Program-made: the position numbers and the translations under genes | Assembly: GCA_015180985.1 (NCBI GenBank) | Contig: CP054185.1 | Span: 744,001-808,000 of the forward strand | From: Flammeovirgaceae bacterium | GTDB taxonomy: Bacteria; Bacteroidota; Bacteroidia; Cytophagales; Cyclobacteriaceae | DNA length: 64,000 bases | Reading direction: 5' to 3' | Part shown: positions 1-6,917 of the stretch, one piece after another | Numbering within the stretch: position 1 is the stretch's first letter | Layout: the number at the start of each line of letters is the position of its first letter | Notes under the pieces: generated by a model | What the model was told of the DNA's origin: nothing | The model's input: only the letters and a program-made list of their open reading frames with translations | Databases searched by the model: none

Positions 1-1040
1 TTTTCGATAATGTTCGTGGTATAGATCAGCGTTCGGATTTCGATCGGATAATCGAAGAAGTGCGTGAGGTTATCCCAATTCGTTTTCCACGACTTGATAG
101 CATGCGGATATTTTTTGCCCCATGTTACTTCAAGCTGCTCTAAGGCTTGAGCAGCCAGCTCTTTGTTTGGTGCTCCGTAAACAGTCTTCAAATCGGCTAC
201 AAATTGTTTCTTGTCTTTCCAGACAACGTAGCGAAGCGCATTTCTGATCTGATGAACTACACAAATCTGGGTTACCGATTGGGTAAACACGCTGGTGATT
301 GCATCGGTGAAGCCCTTCAGATTATCGGTGCTGGTGATGAGAATATCTTCCACGCCACGGCTTTTTAAATCAGTAAGTACACTTATCCAGAATGAAGCAC
401 TTTCGCTTTCACCCAGCCACATGCCCAATACTTCCTTAAACCCCTGAGCATTAAGGCCTACGGCCAGGTAAATGGTTTTGTTGATCACCTTCCCATTCTG
501 CCGGACTTTGAATACGATCCCATCCATCCACACCACAAAGTACACCGATGAAAGAGGCCTGCTTTGCCACTCCGTTACCAACGTATGTACCCGCGAGGTA
601 ACGTTGGAAATAGTGGCATCCGAAACATTCACACCATAGATTTCCCGGATTTGTATTTCAATGTCGCGTACGCTCATACCCCGGGCATATAAGGAGATGA
701 TAATTTCTTCGATGCCTTCTACGAACCGGCTGCGCTTGGGAACCAGGACGGGCTCAAACGTGCTGTTCCGATCCCGAGGTACTTCTATCTGTAGTTCACC
801 TCGCGTGGTCTTGATGGTCTTACGGGTTTTTCCGTTCCGTGAGTTCCCGGAGTTAATCCCTTCTGGTGAATGTTTGGCATAGCCCAAATGGCCATCGAGT
901 TCACCTTCCAGCATTTGCTCCATGCCCTTTTTGAAAAGTTCATCGATAAAGCTGTTGAGGTCTTTCGAATTCTTAAATTGCTTGAGAAACTCAGGGGTGA
1001 GCATCTCTTTGAGTAGTGGGTGTTGTTCTTGATTTTCCAT
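1..1040 (-). CDS. IS256-family transposase, 3' end outside window
   Basis: This encodes the DDE transposase of the element and moves it by cut/copy-and-paste of its inverted-repeat ends. The start is taken at the ATG of MENQEQHPLL, because the longer frame upstream reads through the left inverted-repeat region. The first two catalytic Asp residues are visible in the motifs WMDG and STDNLKG. The catalytic Glu (NIIENLN) lies at the window edge. The translated part matches copy 2 wherever I compared them, so this copy was probably active recently. Family assignment rests on the MULE-type DDE motifs and the Nterm GHLGYAKHSPEG region typical of IS256. Confidence 0.92.
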   Translation of the reverse strand, partial: MENQEQHPLLKEMLTPEFLKQFKNSKDLNSFIDELFKKGMEQMLEGELDGHLGYAKHSPEGINSGNSRNGKTRKTIKTTRGELQIEVPRDRNSTFEPVLVPKRSRFVEGIEEIIISLYARGMSVRDIEIQIREIYGVNVSDATISNVTSRVHTLVTEWQSRPLSSVYFVVWMDGIVFKVRQNGKVINKTIYLAVGLNAQGFKEVLGMWLGESESASFWISVLTDLKSRGVEDILITSTDNLKGFTDAITSVFTQSVTQICVVHQIRNALRYVVWKDKKQFVADLKTVYGAPNKELAAQALEQLEVTWGKKYPHAIKSWKTNWDNLTHFFDYPIEIRTLIYTTNIIE

Positions 1041-1159
1041 GGTAACTGTGTTTAAAGTTAAGTCTTTAAATGCAACCGATTCGGCTGAAAGTGGTACATT
1101 CCACATCCCCTTTCAGCAAGGCCGAATCGGGCCTTTACACAGTTGCTTAGTCGTTACCC
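1..1159 (-). mobile_element. IS256-family insertion sequence, copy 1, cut by the window edge
   Basis: This is the transposase-start side of an IS256-family element in reverse orientation. It runs from the window edge to an inverted-repeat end at 1132-1159, whose outer bases read CGTTACCC on the plus strand. It aligns without gaps to the second copy (position x here matches 44695-x there), and every stretch I compared was identical. About 214 bases of the element, including its other end, lie outside the window, so its target duplication cannot be checked. Confidence 0.93.
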
Positions 1160-1230
1160 TGGATTATGATCCGTGATTCTCAAAAAAACCAGGTACTCCA
1201 ACTGATGTACTGATACAGGCGTATTGATAA

Positions 1231-1263
1231 ACTCCTTGTTGGAGAAGAACGCCAACAAGGAGT
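1231..1263 (-). terminator. Hairpin terminator of the aminotransferase gene
   Basis: A perfect 12-bp stem (ACTCCTTGTTGG at 1231-1242 with its complement at 1252-1263) has a 9-base loop. It begins 16 bases past the stop codon of the class V aminotransferase, read on the minus strand. The following T-run is weak on that strand (TTTATC). On the plus strand the stem is followed by AAGATATTTTT, so it may work in both directions and insulate the IS element. Confidence 0.65.
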
Positions 1264-1278
1264 AAGATATTTTTAATG

Positions 1279-2541
1279 TTACCCCGCCAGTGCCCTCACA
1301 ATGCCCAGCGCCTTGTCCAGTTCCTGCTCGTTGTTATAAATGTGCGTGCAGTGGCGCACACCAAATTCATCGCCCTGCGAACGGGGGCGCATGCGGGCGC
1401 GGTTCCAGAATTCATCCTGGAGTTTTGCCCCTGTGAGGCCGGCCGCGTTGTACACGGTAATGCCTGCGCACATGGTTTCATCAACCGGTGAGAAGATTTT
1501 TACCTTCGGCATCCTGCGCAACCCATCGCGCAGGTAGTTGCCTAAAAACTTAATGCGATCGTATACGCGCTGCGGACCGATTTCGTTGTGAAAATCCAGC
1601 GCGGCATCCATGCCAATCATCACCGAATAGTTTCCCGTACCCCGTTGTGTAAACCGGAAGCCCTCATCCTCGTGGTTGTTCCACTGGTAGCTGCTCACAG
1701 TAGTCCACAACGATTTGAGCAGTTCGGGCCGCACCCACATAAAGCCCGTGCCGGGCGGTGCGCCAATCCATTTATGAAAGCAACCCACGTACGCATCGCA
1801 GCCGATATCGGCCACATCTACTTTAATTTGCCCGATGGTCTGCGCGCCATCCAGTACGGTGATGATTCCTTTGGCTCTTGCCTCCGCGCAAATCTCTTTT
1901 ACAGGAAGGATGGCCCCGCTGCCGGTAATCATGTGCGAGAGCATAAGCACTTTCGTTTCGAGAGCGAGGGCTTTGCGAATGATGGACAGTACTTCATCGC
2001 TGTTTCGGATCGGTTTGGGTAATGCCACTTCACGGTATTTAATGCCCTCGCGCTTTTCGCGCACAATCCACGAGCTTCGGCCGCCTCCGTGCTCCTGGTT
2101 GCTGGTGAGCACTTCATCGCCCGGTTTAAGTTCAAGCCCCATGGCGATGTAGCTCATGGCGCTGGTTACATTGTCGGTTAAAGCGATGCTGGCGGCATCG
2201 ACATTGATAAGTTGCGCAATTTTTTTCCGGATGTCCGGCATCGGGTAGTACCCGCTTATCCAGCCGATGTCAACCTTGTAATCCCAGTCGGCCACATCGG
2301 TGGCCAGTTTTTCAAAATGCTCAGCCACTTTTTGCACAACTACCTTCGGCATGGCGCCTACCGTGCCCGTGTTGAAGAACACTTTGTCTTTCGACAGCAT
2401 AAAGGCATCACGGATTTTTTTCCAGTAGTCGGGGTCGTTGACATCGGGGAGTTTCGGGGCGGGTTCACCGAATGCATTCATCACCGGCAACGCCAGCGAG
2501 GAAAGGGCGAGTGATTTGAGGACGGTTCTGCGGGTGCTCAT
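1279..2541 (-). CDS. Class V aminotransferase-like PLP enzyme, Tat-exported
   Basis: A 420-residue PLP-dependent enzyme of the class V aminotransferase / isopenicillin-N-epimerase-like / cysteine-desulfurase fold. The likely cofactor lysine is K257 in CFHKW, and the PLP-binding Asp is in LDGAQ at 231-234. The N terminus carries a twin-arginine signal (TRRTVLKSLAL, then a hydrophobic stretch to about residue 24), so it is predicted to be folded with PLP in the cytoplasm and exported to the periplasm. It follows ridA on the same strand after 56 bases that contain a strong palindrome. The exact substrate cannot be read from sequence; epimerase, lyase and transaminase activities all occur in this fold. 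Confidence 0.85.
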   Translation of the reverse strand: MSTRRTVLKSLALSSLALPVMNAFGEPAPKLPDVNDPDYWKKIRDAFMLSKDKVFFNTGTVGAMPKVVVQKVAEHFEKLATDVADWDYKVDIGWISGYYPMPDIRKKIAQLINVDAASIALTDNVTSAMSYIAMGLELKPGDEVLTSNQEHGGGRSSWIVREKREGIKYREVALPKPIRNSDEVLSIIRKALALETKVLMLSHMITGSGAILPVKEICAEARAKGIITVLDGAQTIGQIKVDVADIGCDAYVGCFHKWIGAPPGTGFMWVRPELLKSLWTTVSSYQWNNHEDEGFRFTQRGTGNYSVMIGMDAALDFHNEIGPQRVYDRIKFLGNYLRDGLRRMPKVKIFSPVDETMCAGITVYNAAGLTGAKLQDEFWNRARMRPRSQGDEFGVRHCTHIYNNEQELDKALGIVRALAG

Positions 2542-2555
2542 GTCTGAAATTTTTA

Positions 2556-2594
2556 CACCCCCTGTCCCCCCTTGAGGGGGGACACAGGGGGGTG
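2556..2594. repeat. GC-rich palindrome between ridA and the aminotransferase gene
   Basis: The left arm CACCCCCTGTCCCCC pairs with a G-rich right arm ending in GGGGGGTG around a TTGA loop, giving a hairpin of about 16 bp. A related sequence lies at 35462-35503 in the start of another gene, so this looks like a dispersed palindromic repeat and not only a local terminator. Lying between two co-directional genes it could also attenuate the downstream gene. Confidence 0.8.
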
Positions 2595-2597
2595 TTA

Positions 2598-3110
2598 CTA
2601 TTCTACTTCTACAATCATCTCTACCTCAACGGCAATGTTGGAAGGCAGGGCGTTCATACCCACGGCCGAACGCGCATGCATACCTTTGGGGCCGAACACG
2701 GCCACCATCAGATCGGAAAAGCCGTTGATAACCTTAGGCTGGTCAGTAAATCCTTCGGTGCAGTTTACCATGCCCAGTACTTTTACAATGCGTTTTACTT
2801 TTTTCAGGTCACCGATTTCGGCTTTCAGGGTGGAGAGCATCGCAATGCCTACCTGCCGGGCGGCCATGTAGCCTTCTTCCACCGAAAGATCCTTTCCTAC
2901 CTTGCCCTGGATGTTGGTGCCATCGGGTTTGGTGGGTCCGTGACCGGCCAGAAAGACCAGGTTACCTGTACGCACCGCGCGCACATAGTTGGCCATGGGA
3001 GCCGGGGGTGTGAATAATTCGATTTTCATTTCCTTGAGTTTGGCCTCCGGATCCTGCGCCAACATCATTAAGGGTGAGATGAGCAGAAGTAGTAAAAGAA
3101 GTGGCTTCAT
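2598..3110 (-). CDS. Secreted RidA/YjgF/YER057c-family protein
   Basis: RidA-family trimeric proteins hydrolyse reactive enamine/imine intermediates released by PLP enzymes. The start is placed at MKPLLLLLLLISPLMMLAQ, a clean Sec signal peptide; a frame running 31 codons further upstream looks untranslated. The mature domain of about 150 residues carries the conserved end of the family: an Arg followed by VGMNALPSN and VEVEMIVE, where RidA has its carboxylate-binding Arg. It sits upstream of an exported PLP enzyme on the same strand, which suggests they work together outside the cytoplasm. Canonical RidA is cytosolic, so export is notable. Confidence 0.85.
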   Translation of the reverse strand: MKPLLLLLLLISPLMMLAQDPEAKLKEMKIELFTPPAPMANYVRAVRTGNLVFLAGHGPTKPDGTNIQGKVGKDLSVEEGYMAARQVGIAMLSTLKAEIGDLKKVKRIVKVLGMVNCTEGFTDQPKVINGFSDLMVAVFGPKGMHARSAVGMNALPSNIAVEVEMIVEVE

Positions 3111-3148
3111 GGTATTGCAATTAAGTTTTACAGATTCATTAAGTTGGT

Positions 3149-3168
3149 GCTGACACAGCGCTGTCAGC
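3149..3168. promoter_or_regulatory. Inverted repeat in the divergent ridA/tag region
   Basis: Seven-base arms GCTGACA (3149-3155) and TGTCAGC (3162-3168) flank a GC-rich centre in the 95-base space between the divergent genes. The position would suit an operator or a cruciform. No regulator is encoded nearby, so the role is only inferred. Confidence 0.4.
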
Positions 3169-3205
3169 CTTATAAACTTAGTTTCTTCTGTTAACATCAA
3201 CAACT

Positions 3206-3784
3206 ATGCCTGTAAAAGAAAAAAAACGGTGTGCCTGGTGCCTTAAATCCGAAGAATACATCAATTACCACGATACCGAATGGGGGGTACCTGTACATGA
3301 CGACCGGAAACACTTTGAGTTCCTGATTCTTGAAGGGGCGCAAGCGGGATTAAGCTGGTCAACCATTTTGAAAAAGCGGGAAGGCTACCGAAAGGCTTTT
3401 GCTGATTTCGATCCGCAGAAAGTGGCCCGCTATACCGAAAAGAAACTGGAAAAAATTCTGCTTGACCCGGGCATCGTTCGGAACCGGCTCAAAGTATTTG
3501 CCGCGGTAAACAATGCCAAACGCTTTCTGGAGGTACAAAAAGAGTTCGGCAGTTTTGATGCCTACATCTGGCAATTTGTTAACCACAAGCCCATCGTAAA
3601 CAAATGGAAGACATTAAAACAGGTACCGGCAACCACGAAGGAATCGGATGCGCTGAGTAAAGACCTCATTAATCGCGGGTTCAAGTTTGTGGGCAGCACG
3701 GTAATGTATGCACACATGCAGGCCTGCGGACTGGTGAACGACCACCTGGTGGATTGTCTTCGTTACCGGGAAGTGCAACAGTAA
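3206..3784 (+). CDS. tag: DNA-3-methyladenine glycosylase I
   Basis: Tag removes 3-methyladenine from alkylated DNA as the first step of base-excision repair. The 192-residue length fits the family. The zinc-binding ligands of E. coli Tag have clear counterparts: Cys9 in RCAW and His22 in YHDTEWG keep the 13-residue spacing, and the C-terminal pair is in HLVDC. The signature EGAQAGLSW, containing the catalytic-pocket Glu, is present. It is transcribed away from ridA and stands alone; the next gene converges on it. Confidence 0.95.
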   Translation: MPVKEKKRCAWCLKSEEYINYHDTEWGVPVHDDRKHFEFLILEGAQAGLSWSTILKKREGYRKAFADFDPQKVARYTEKKLEKILLDPGIVRNRLKVFAAVNNAKRFLEVQKEFGSFDAYIWQFVNHKPIVNKWKTLKQVPATTKESDALSKDLINRGFKFVGSTVMYAHMQACGLVNDHLVDCLRYREVQQ

Positions 3785-3793
3785 ACGGTCGGA

Positions 3794-4510
3794 TTAAAAG
3801 CCAAGGTTATAACCTACGCTGAAGAGAACCGGTATTACAAATTGATTCGTTGCCTTTGCATAATTTACAAATTCCTTATCACGAAAGGGAATTAAAAAGG
3901 CTAATGAGGTATAATTCTTTTGGCGATACTTGCCGGTAAGTTTAACCCCCATTCCAACGGAATAGCCATAGTATGTTTTCTCATCTTCGCCCCCTACAAT
4001 TACTGCATTGTACCCATACATAGCCGTAATAAAGGCGGTTGTGGTTTTCCGGGGAGTAAATTTGATATCGAATCCAACATTGTAGCCCAGTCCCTCAAGG
4101 TTATAACCCAGCCCGACAAAAAGGCCAACCGGTTTGGCTGTTAGCAGCGATAACTTTGTTCCAAAGCCGCCATATTCCAGGCCCACACCAAATCCAAAGC
4201 TACCATTCGAGGTATATTCGGTGTATTCCTTTGGCGCTTCTATCGGGGCAAGCCGTTTTTTCTTCAGATAAACCGCAATACCATTCGACCGTAATGTATA
4301 CAAGGAAACAGAATCCGGTTCATCCTCCCAAAACGAAATTGAGCGGATTACTTTCAGTGAATAGGTTGATGTCTGGGTAAAGAGCTGAAGATCGGTAACC
4401 TTGGTTACAACAACATTTGCCTTTAGCTCATTATCGAACCGAACGGTGGCCGGCTGGGCCTTCAGAACCAGACAGCCAAAAAGTGCAATATTAATGAGTA
4501 AAAAACGCAC
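3794..4510 (-). CDS. Exported protein, probable small outer-membrane beta-barrel
   Basis: I do not recognise a named family. The 238-residue product begins with a signal peptide ending near KAQ (residues 1-18). The second half is made of alternating hydrophobic and Gly/Tyr-rich strands (FGFGVGLEYGGFG, GLFVGLGYNLEG) and it ends in VGYNLGF. A C-terminal aromatic is typical of outer-membrane barrel proteins. The first 70 residues after the signal look like a separate small domain. It converges on tag with a 9-base gap. Confidence 0.7.
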   Translation of the reverse strand: MRFLLINIALFGCLVLKAQPATVRFDNELKANVVVTKVTDLQLFTQTSTYSLKVIRSISFWEDEPDSVSLYTLRSNGIAVYLKKKRLAPIEAPKEYTEYTSNGSFGFGVGLEYGGFGTKLSLLTAKPVGLFVGLGYNLEGLGYNVGFDIKFTPRKTTTAFITAMYGYNAVIVGGEDEKTYYGYSVGMGVKLTGKYRQKNYTSLAFLIPFRDKEFVNYAKATNQFVIPVLFSVGYNLGF

Positions 4511-4546
4511 AGCACCAAGATACTCAATGTTGCTATGTAATTCACA

Positions 4547-6112
4547 CTATTTTCTGGGAAACTTCTGATCGGCATTGGCGGCCAGCCACGCAAAAGCGGC
4601 CGTCATTACCGCATTGTGTTTCATGTCGCTCTCCACGGCTTTGTCGTACAGGTCCATGCTGGTGTGGTGTGTGCGCGTGCCGTACTCAATCGGATCCTGG
4701 ATGAACTGAAACCCGGGCAACCCAATCGCATCGAATGATAAGTGATCGGTACCTCCTGTATTCCTCAGCGTTAACGTAGATGCTCCGAGCTTTTCAAATG
4801 GCTTAAGCCATTCGCGGAAAACAGGCCGCGCACCTTCATTACCCTGCATGTACACGCCCCGGTATTTGCCTGAGCCGTTATCCATATTAAAGTACACCGA
4901 AAATTTTTCGGCTGCAGGCGTAAGCCGGATGGAATCATAAGGGAAACTCCGGTCGAGGCGCTCGCCATAAACGCGCTTTACATACGATCGAGAACCGAGC
5001 AGGCCCTGCTCTTCGCCTCCCCACAAACCAATGCGGATGGTTCTGCGCGGACTAACACCCAGTGATTTAATGATACGCATGGCTTCCATCATCACAGCCG
5101 ACCCGCAGGCATTGTCGGTAGTACCGGTGCCGCTGTGCCACGAGTCGAGGTGCGCGCCAATCATCACCACTTCATCTTTCAAATCGGTGCCCGGTATTTC
5201 TGCAATCACGTTAAAGCCCTGCTCAGCCGGGTAAAATTCTGTTTCAAGTGTCAGTTCCAGTTTTACAGGAAGCCCCTGCTGAATCTGGCGCACCATGCGG
5301 TTATAATGTTCGGCAGCCACCACAACCTGCGGTAAAATTTTAGGTGCATTGGCGCTGCGCGAAGACAACCTGCCCTCGAAGGGCGTTTCGGGCGGATAGG
5401 GAACGGTAGCGGCTGCCGCCATTACGGTTCCATCTTCAAGCCTGAAATTCGGACTCGCTTCAATGATGGCCACAGCGCCCTCTTTCATACACAAATCCCA
5501 CTTTAGCCACGCCAGGCGTTGCGGCTCGGTGGGCGCCTGAAACCTGCGTCCGGTGAATGATTCGGTAGCGCCTGAGTTGGCAAGTTCCAGTAAATCTTTT
5601 TCATCCAGTCTCCGGGCATCCGGCTCAAAGCCCGGCTTTACCGGTGTGGGTAAACTGAACATTACAATCTTGCCCTTCAGTTTTCCTTTATACTTTTCAA
5701 TATCACTTTCATTTTTAATGTCGAGGTAAACGGCATCGGTGGCGATGGTGCCTTTTATTCCGGGCGACCAGGCCTTGGGGTACGCGATGACCGGAAAGTA
5801 AACCGGTGAGGTTGCCGACAGGCTGAATTTTTTCAACTGCCAGCCGCGGCCAAACTCCTCTCCCCAGTAATCGAAGTGAACGTTCTGCAGTCCCCACGAT
5901 TGCAAGGTTGCTTTGGCATAGTCGGCCGCCTTCTTGTAGCCGGGCGAATTGGTGAGCCGCGGACCGTGTACATCGGTGAGCATACCCAGGATACTCATTA
6001 CCTGTGAACGGTTAAAGCCTTCGTCTTTGATTTTTGGAATCAGCGTGGTGTCGGCTTTCTGAGAAAGTGCAGCAAACGAAACCAGCAATAGAAGCAATAA
6101 TGATGATTTCAT
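4547..6112 (-). CDS. Secreted M28-family zinc aminopeptidase with PA domain
   Basis: A secreted metallopeptidase that should release N-terminal amino acids or dipeptides outside the cytoplasm. The start is set at MKSSLLLLLLVSFAALSQ, a good signal peptide; an in-frame extension of 31 codons overlaps the upstream gene and looks spurious. A protease-associated (PA) insert covers roughly residues 120-290. The M28 metal ligands follow: H321 and nearby Asp in GAHLDSWHSG, Asp in TTDNACG, paired Glu in WGGEEQG, and a late GGTDHLSFD with the last His. Length of 521 residues fits this group. Confidence 0.92.
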   Translation of the reverse strand: MKSSLLLLLLVSFAALSQKADTTLIPKIKDEGFNRSQVMSILGMLTDVHGPRLTNSPGYKKAADYAKATLQSWGLQNVHFDYWGEEFGRGWQLKKFSLSATSPVYFPVIAYPKAWSPGIKGTIATDAVYLDIKNESDIEKYKGKLKGKIVMFSLPTPVKPGFEPDARRLDEKDLLELANSGATESFTGRRFQAPTEPQRLAWLKWDLCMKEGAVAIIEASPNFRLEDGTVMAAAATVPYPPETPFEGRLSSRSANAPKILPQVVVAAEHYNRMVRQIQQGLPVKLELTLETEFYPAEQGFNVIAEIPGTDLKDEVVMIGAHLDSWHSGTGTTDNACGSAVMMEAMRIIKSLGVSPRRTIRIGLWGGEEQGLLGSRSYVKRVYGERLDRSFPYDSIRLTPAAEKFSVYFNMDNGSGKYRGVYMQGNEGARPVFREWLKPFEKLGASTLTLRNTGGTDHLSFDAIGLPGFQFIQDPIEYGTRTHHTSMDLYDKAVESDMKHNAVMTAAFAWLAANADQKFPRK

Positions 6113-6173
6113 GGATAAAATTTTTTGAAAAATAGAAAATGGAGAGATTTTACTGATACCGCTTATGTAAAGA

Positions 6174-6890
6174 TCAATTAACCCGGTAATAATTAATCGT
6201 ATCAACAGGCTGGTTGTTATCGTAAATGATTTGCCGGATACTCAGCAGCCCCGAATTATTGAAGAAACAATCCAGGAATGAAAAATTCTGGTTGAGTGCG
6301 CTTGTCAACCTTACTCCGGCCACATACTCAAATGGCACCCCATTGATTTCAAATACAGGCTGGCAAAATCTGAATGGTTCATCACTGACACAAATCAGTT
6401 CCCGCGAATCATCAAACGAAAGGGCCAGTTCTGTACGAAGCAGGCTCCCTGAACCTGACAGCAGGTATTCAAGTGCATCAGCAGTAATAACTTTCAGTAC
6501 GAATGATCCGTCCTTCAGTTTATTGGGCGTTGATTTAAGCGGTGCAGCCACCAAAACAGGAAAAACTGAATCAGGTCCGGCCGTGCTGAAACGGGTTATT
6601 TCCAGTTCGAGAGTCTCATAATAGTAACAACACTCTACACAACCGGCATCTTCCATCGCCAGCTTAATAATTTCGAACTGTTTACTTACGGTTACGGGGA
6701 ATTGTTCGCCTTCATCGTTTTCAAACTGGATTACCTGACTGTCGGTGTAAGGCAGTAAATGCTTCTGCGTAACTTCAAGCCGGTACGATTTATCTTCGGG
6801 CGTTTTCCAGCAACAGCCCGAAAAGTAAACGAGCATACTCAGCGCGGCCAGGTTAAGGAATAATACAGGAATTGTTTTGAACCACTTCAT
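6174..6890 (-). CDS. Lipoprotein of unknown function
   Basis: A 238-residue exported protein. Residues 1-26 form a signal with a lipobox-like ending (YFSGC), so it is probably a lipoprotein. The rest resembles uncharacterised Bacteroidota proteins made of beta strands; I see no catalytic motif. A short cysteine group (CVECCYYYE) lies near residue 80. It lies upstream of the M28 peptidase gene on the same strand, 61 bases away from its chosen start, and may share its transcript. Confidence 0.65.
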   Translation of the reverse strand: MKWFKTIPVLFLNLAALSMLVYFSGCCWKTPEDKSYRLEVTQKHLLPYTDSQVIQFENDEGEQFPVTVSKQFEIIKLAMEDAGCVECCYYYETLELEITRFSTAGPDSVFPVLVAAPLKSTPNKLKDGSFVLKVITADALEYLLSGSGSLLRTELALSFDDSRELICVSDEPFRFCQPVFEINGVPFEYVAGVRLTSALNQNFSFLDCFFNNSGLLSIRQIIYDNNQPVDTINYYRVN

Positions 6891-6917
6891 AGCCGTGTTG
6901 CCAATCCGTGCAACCGA

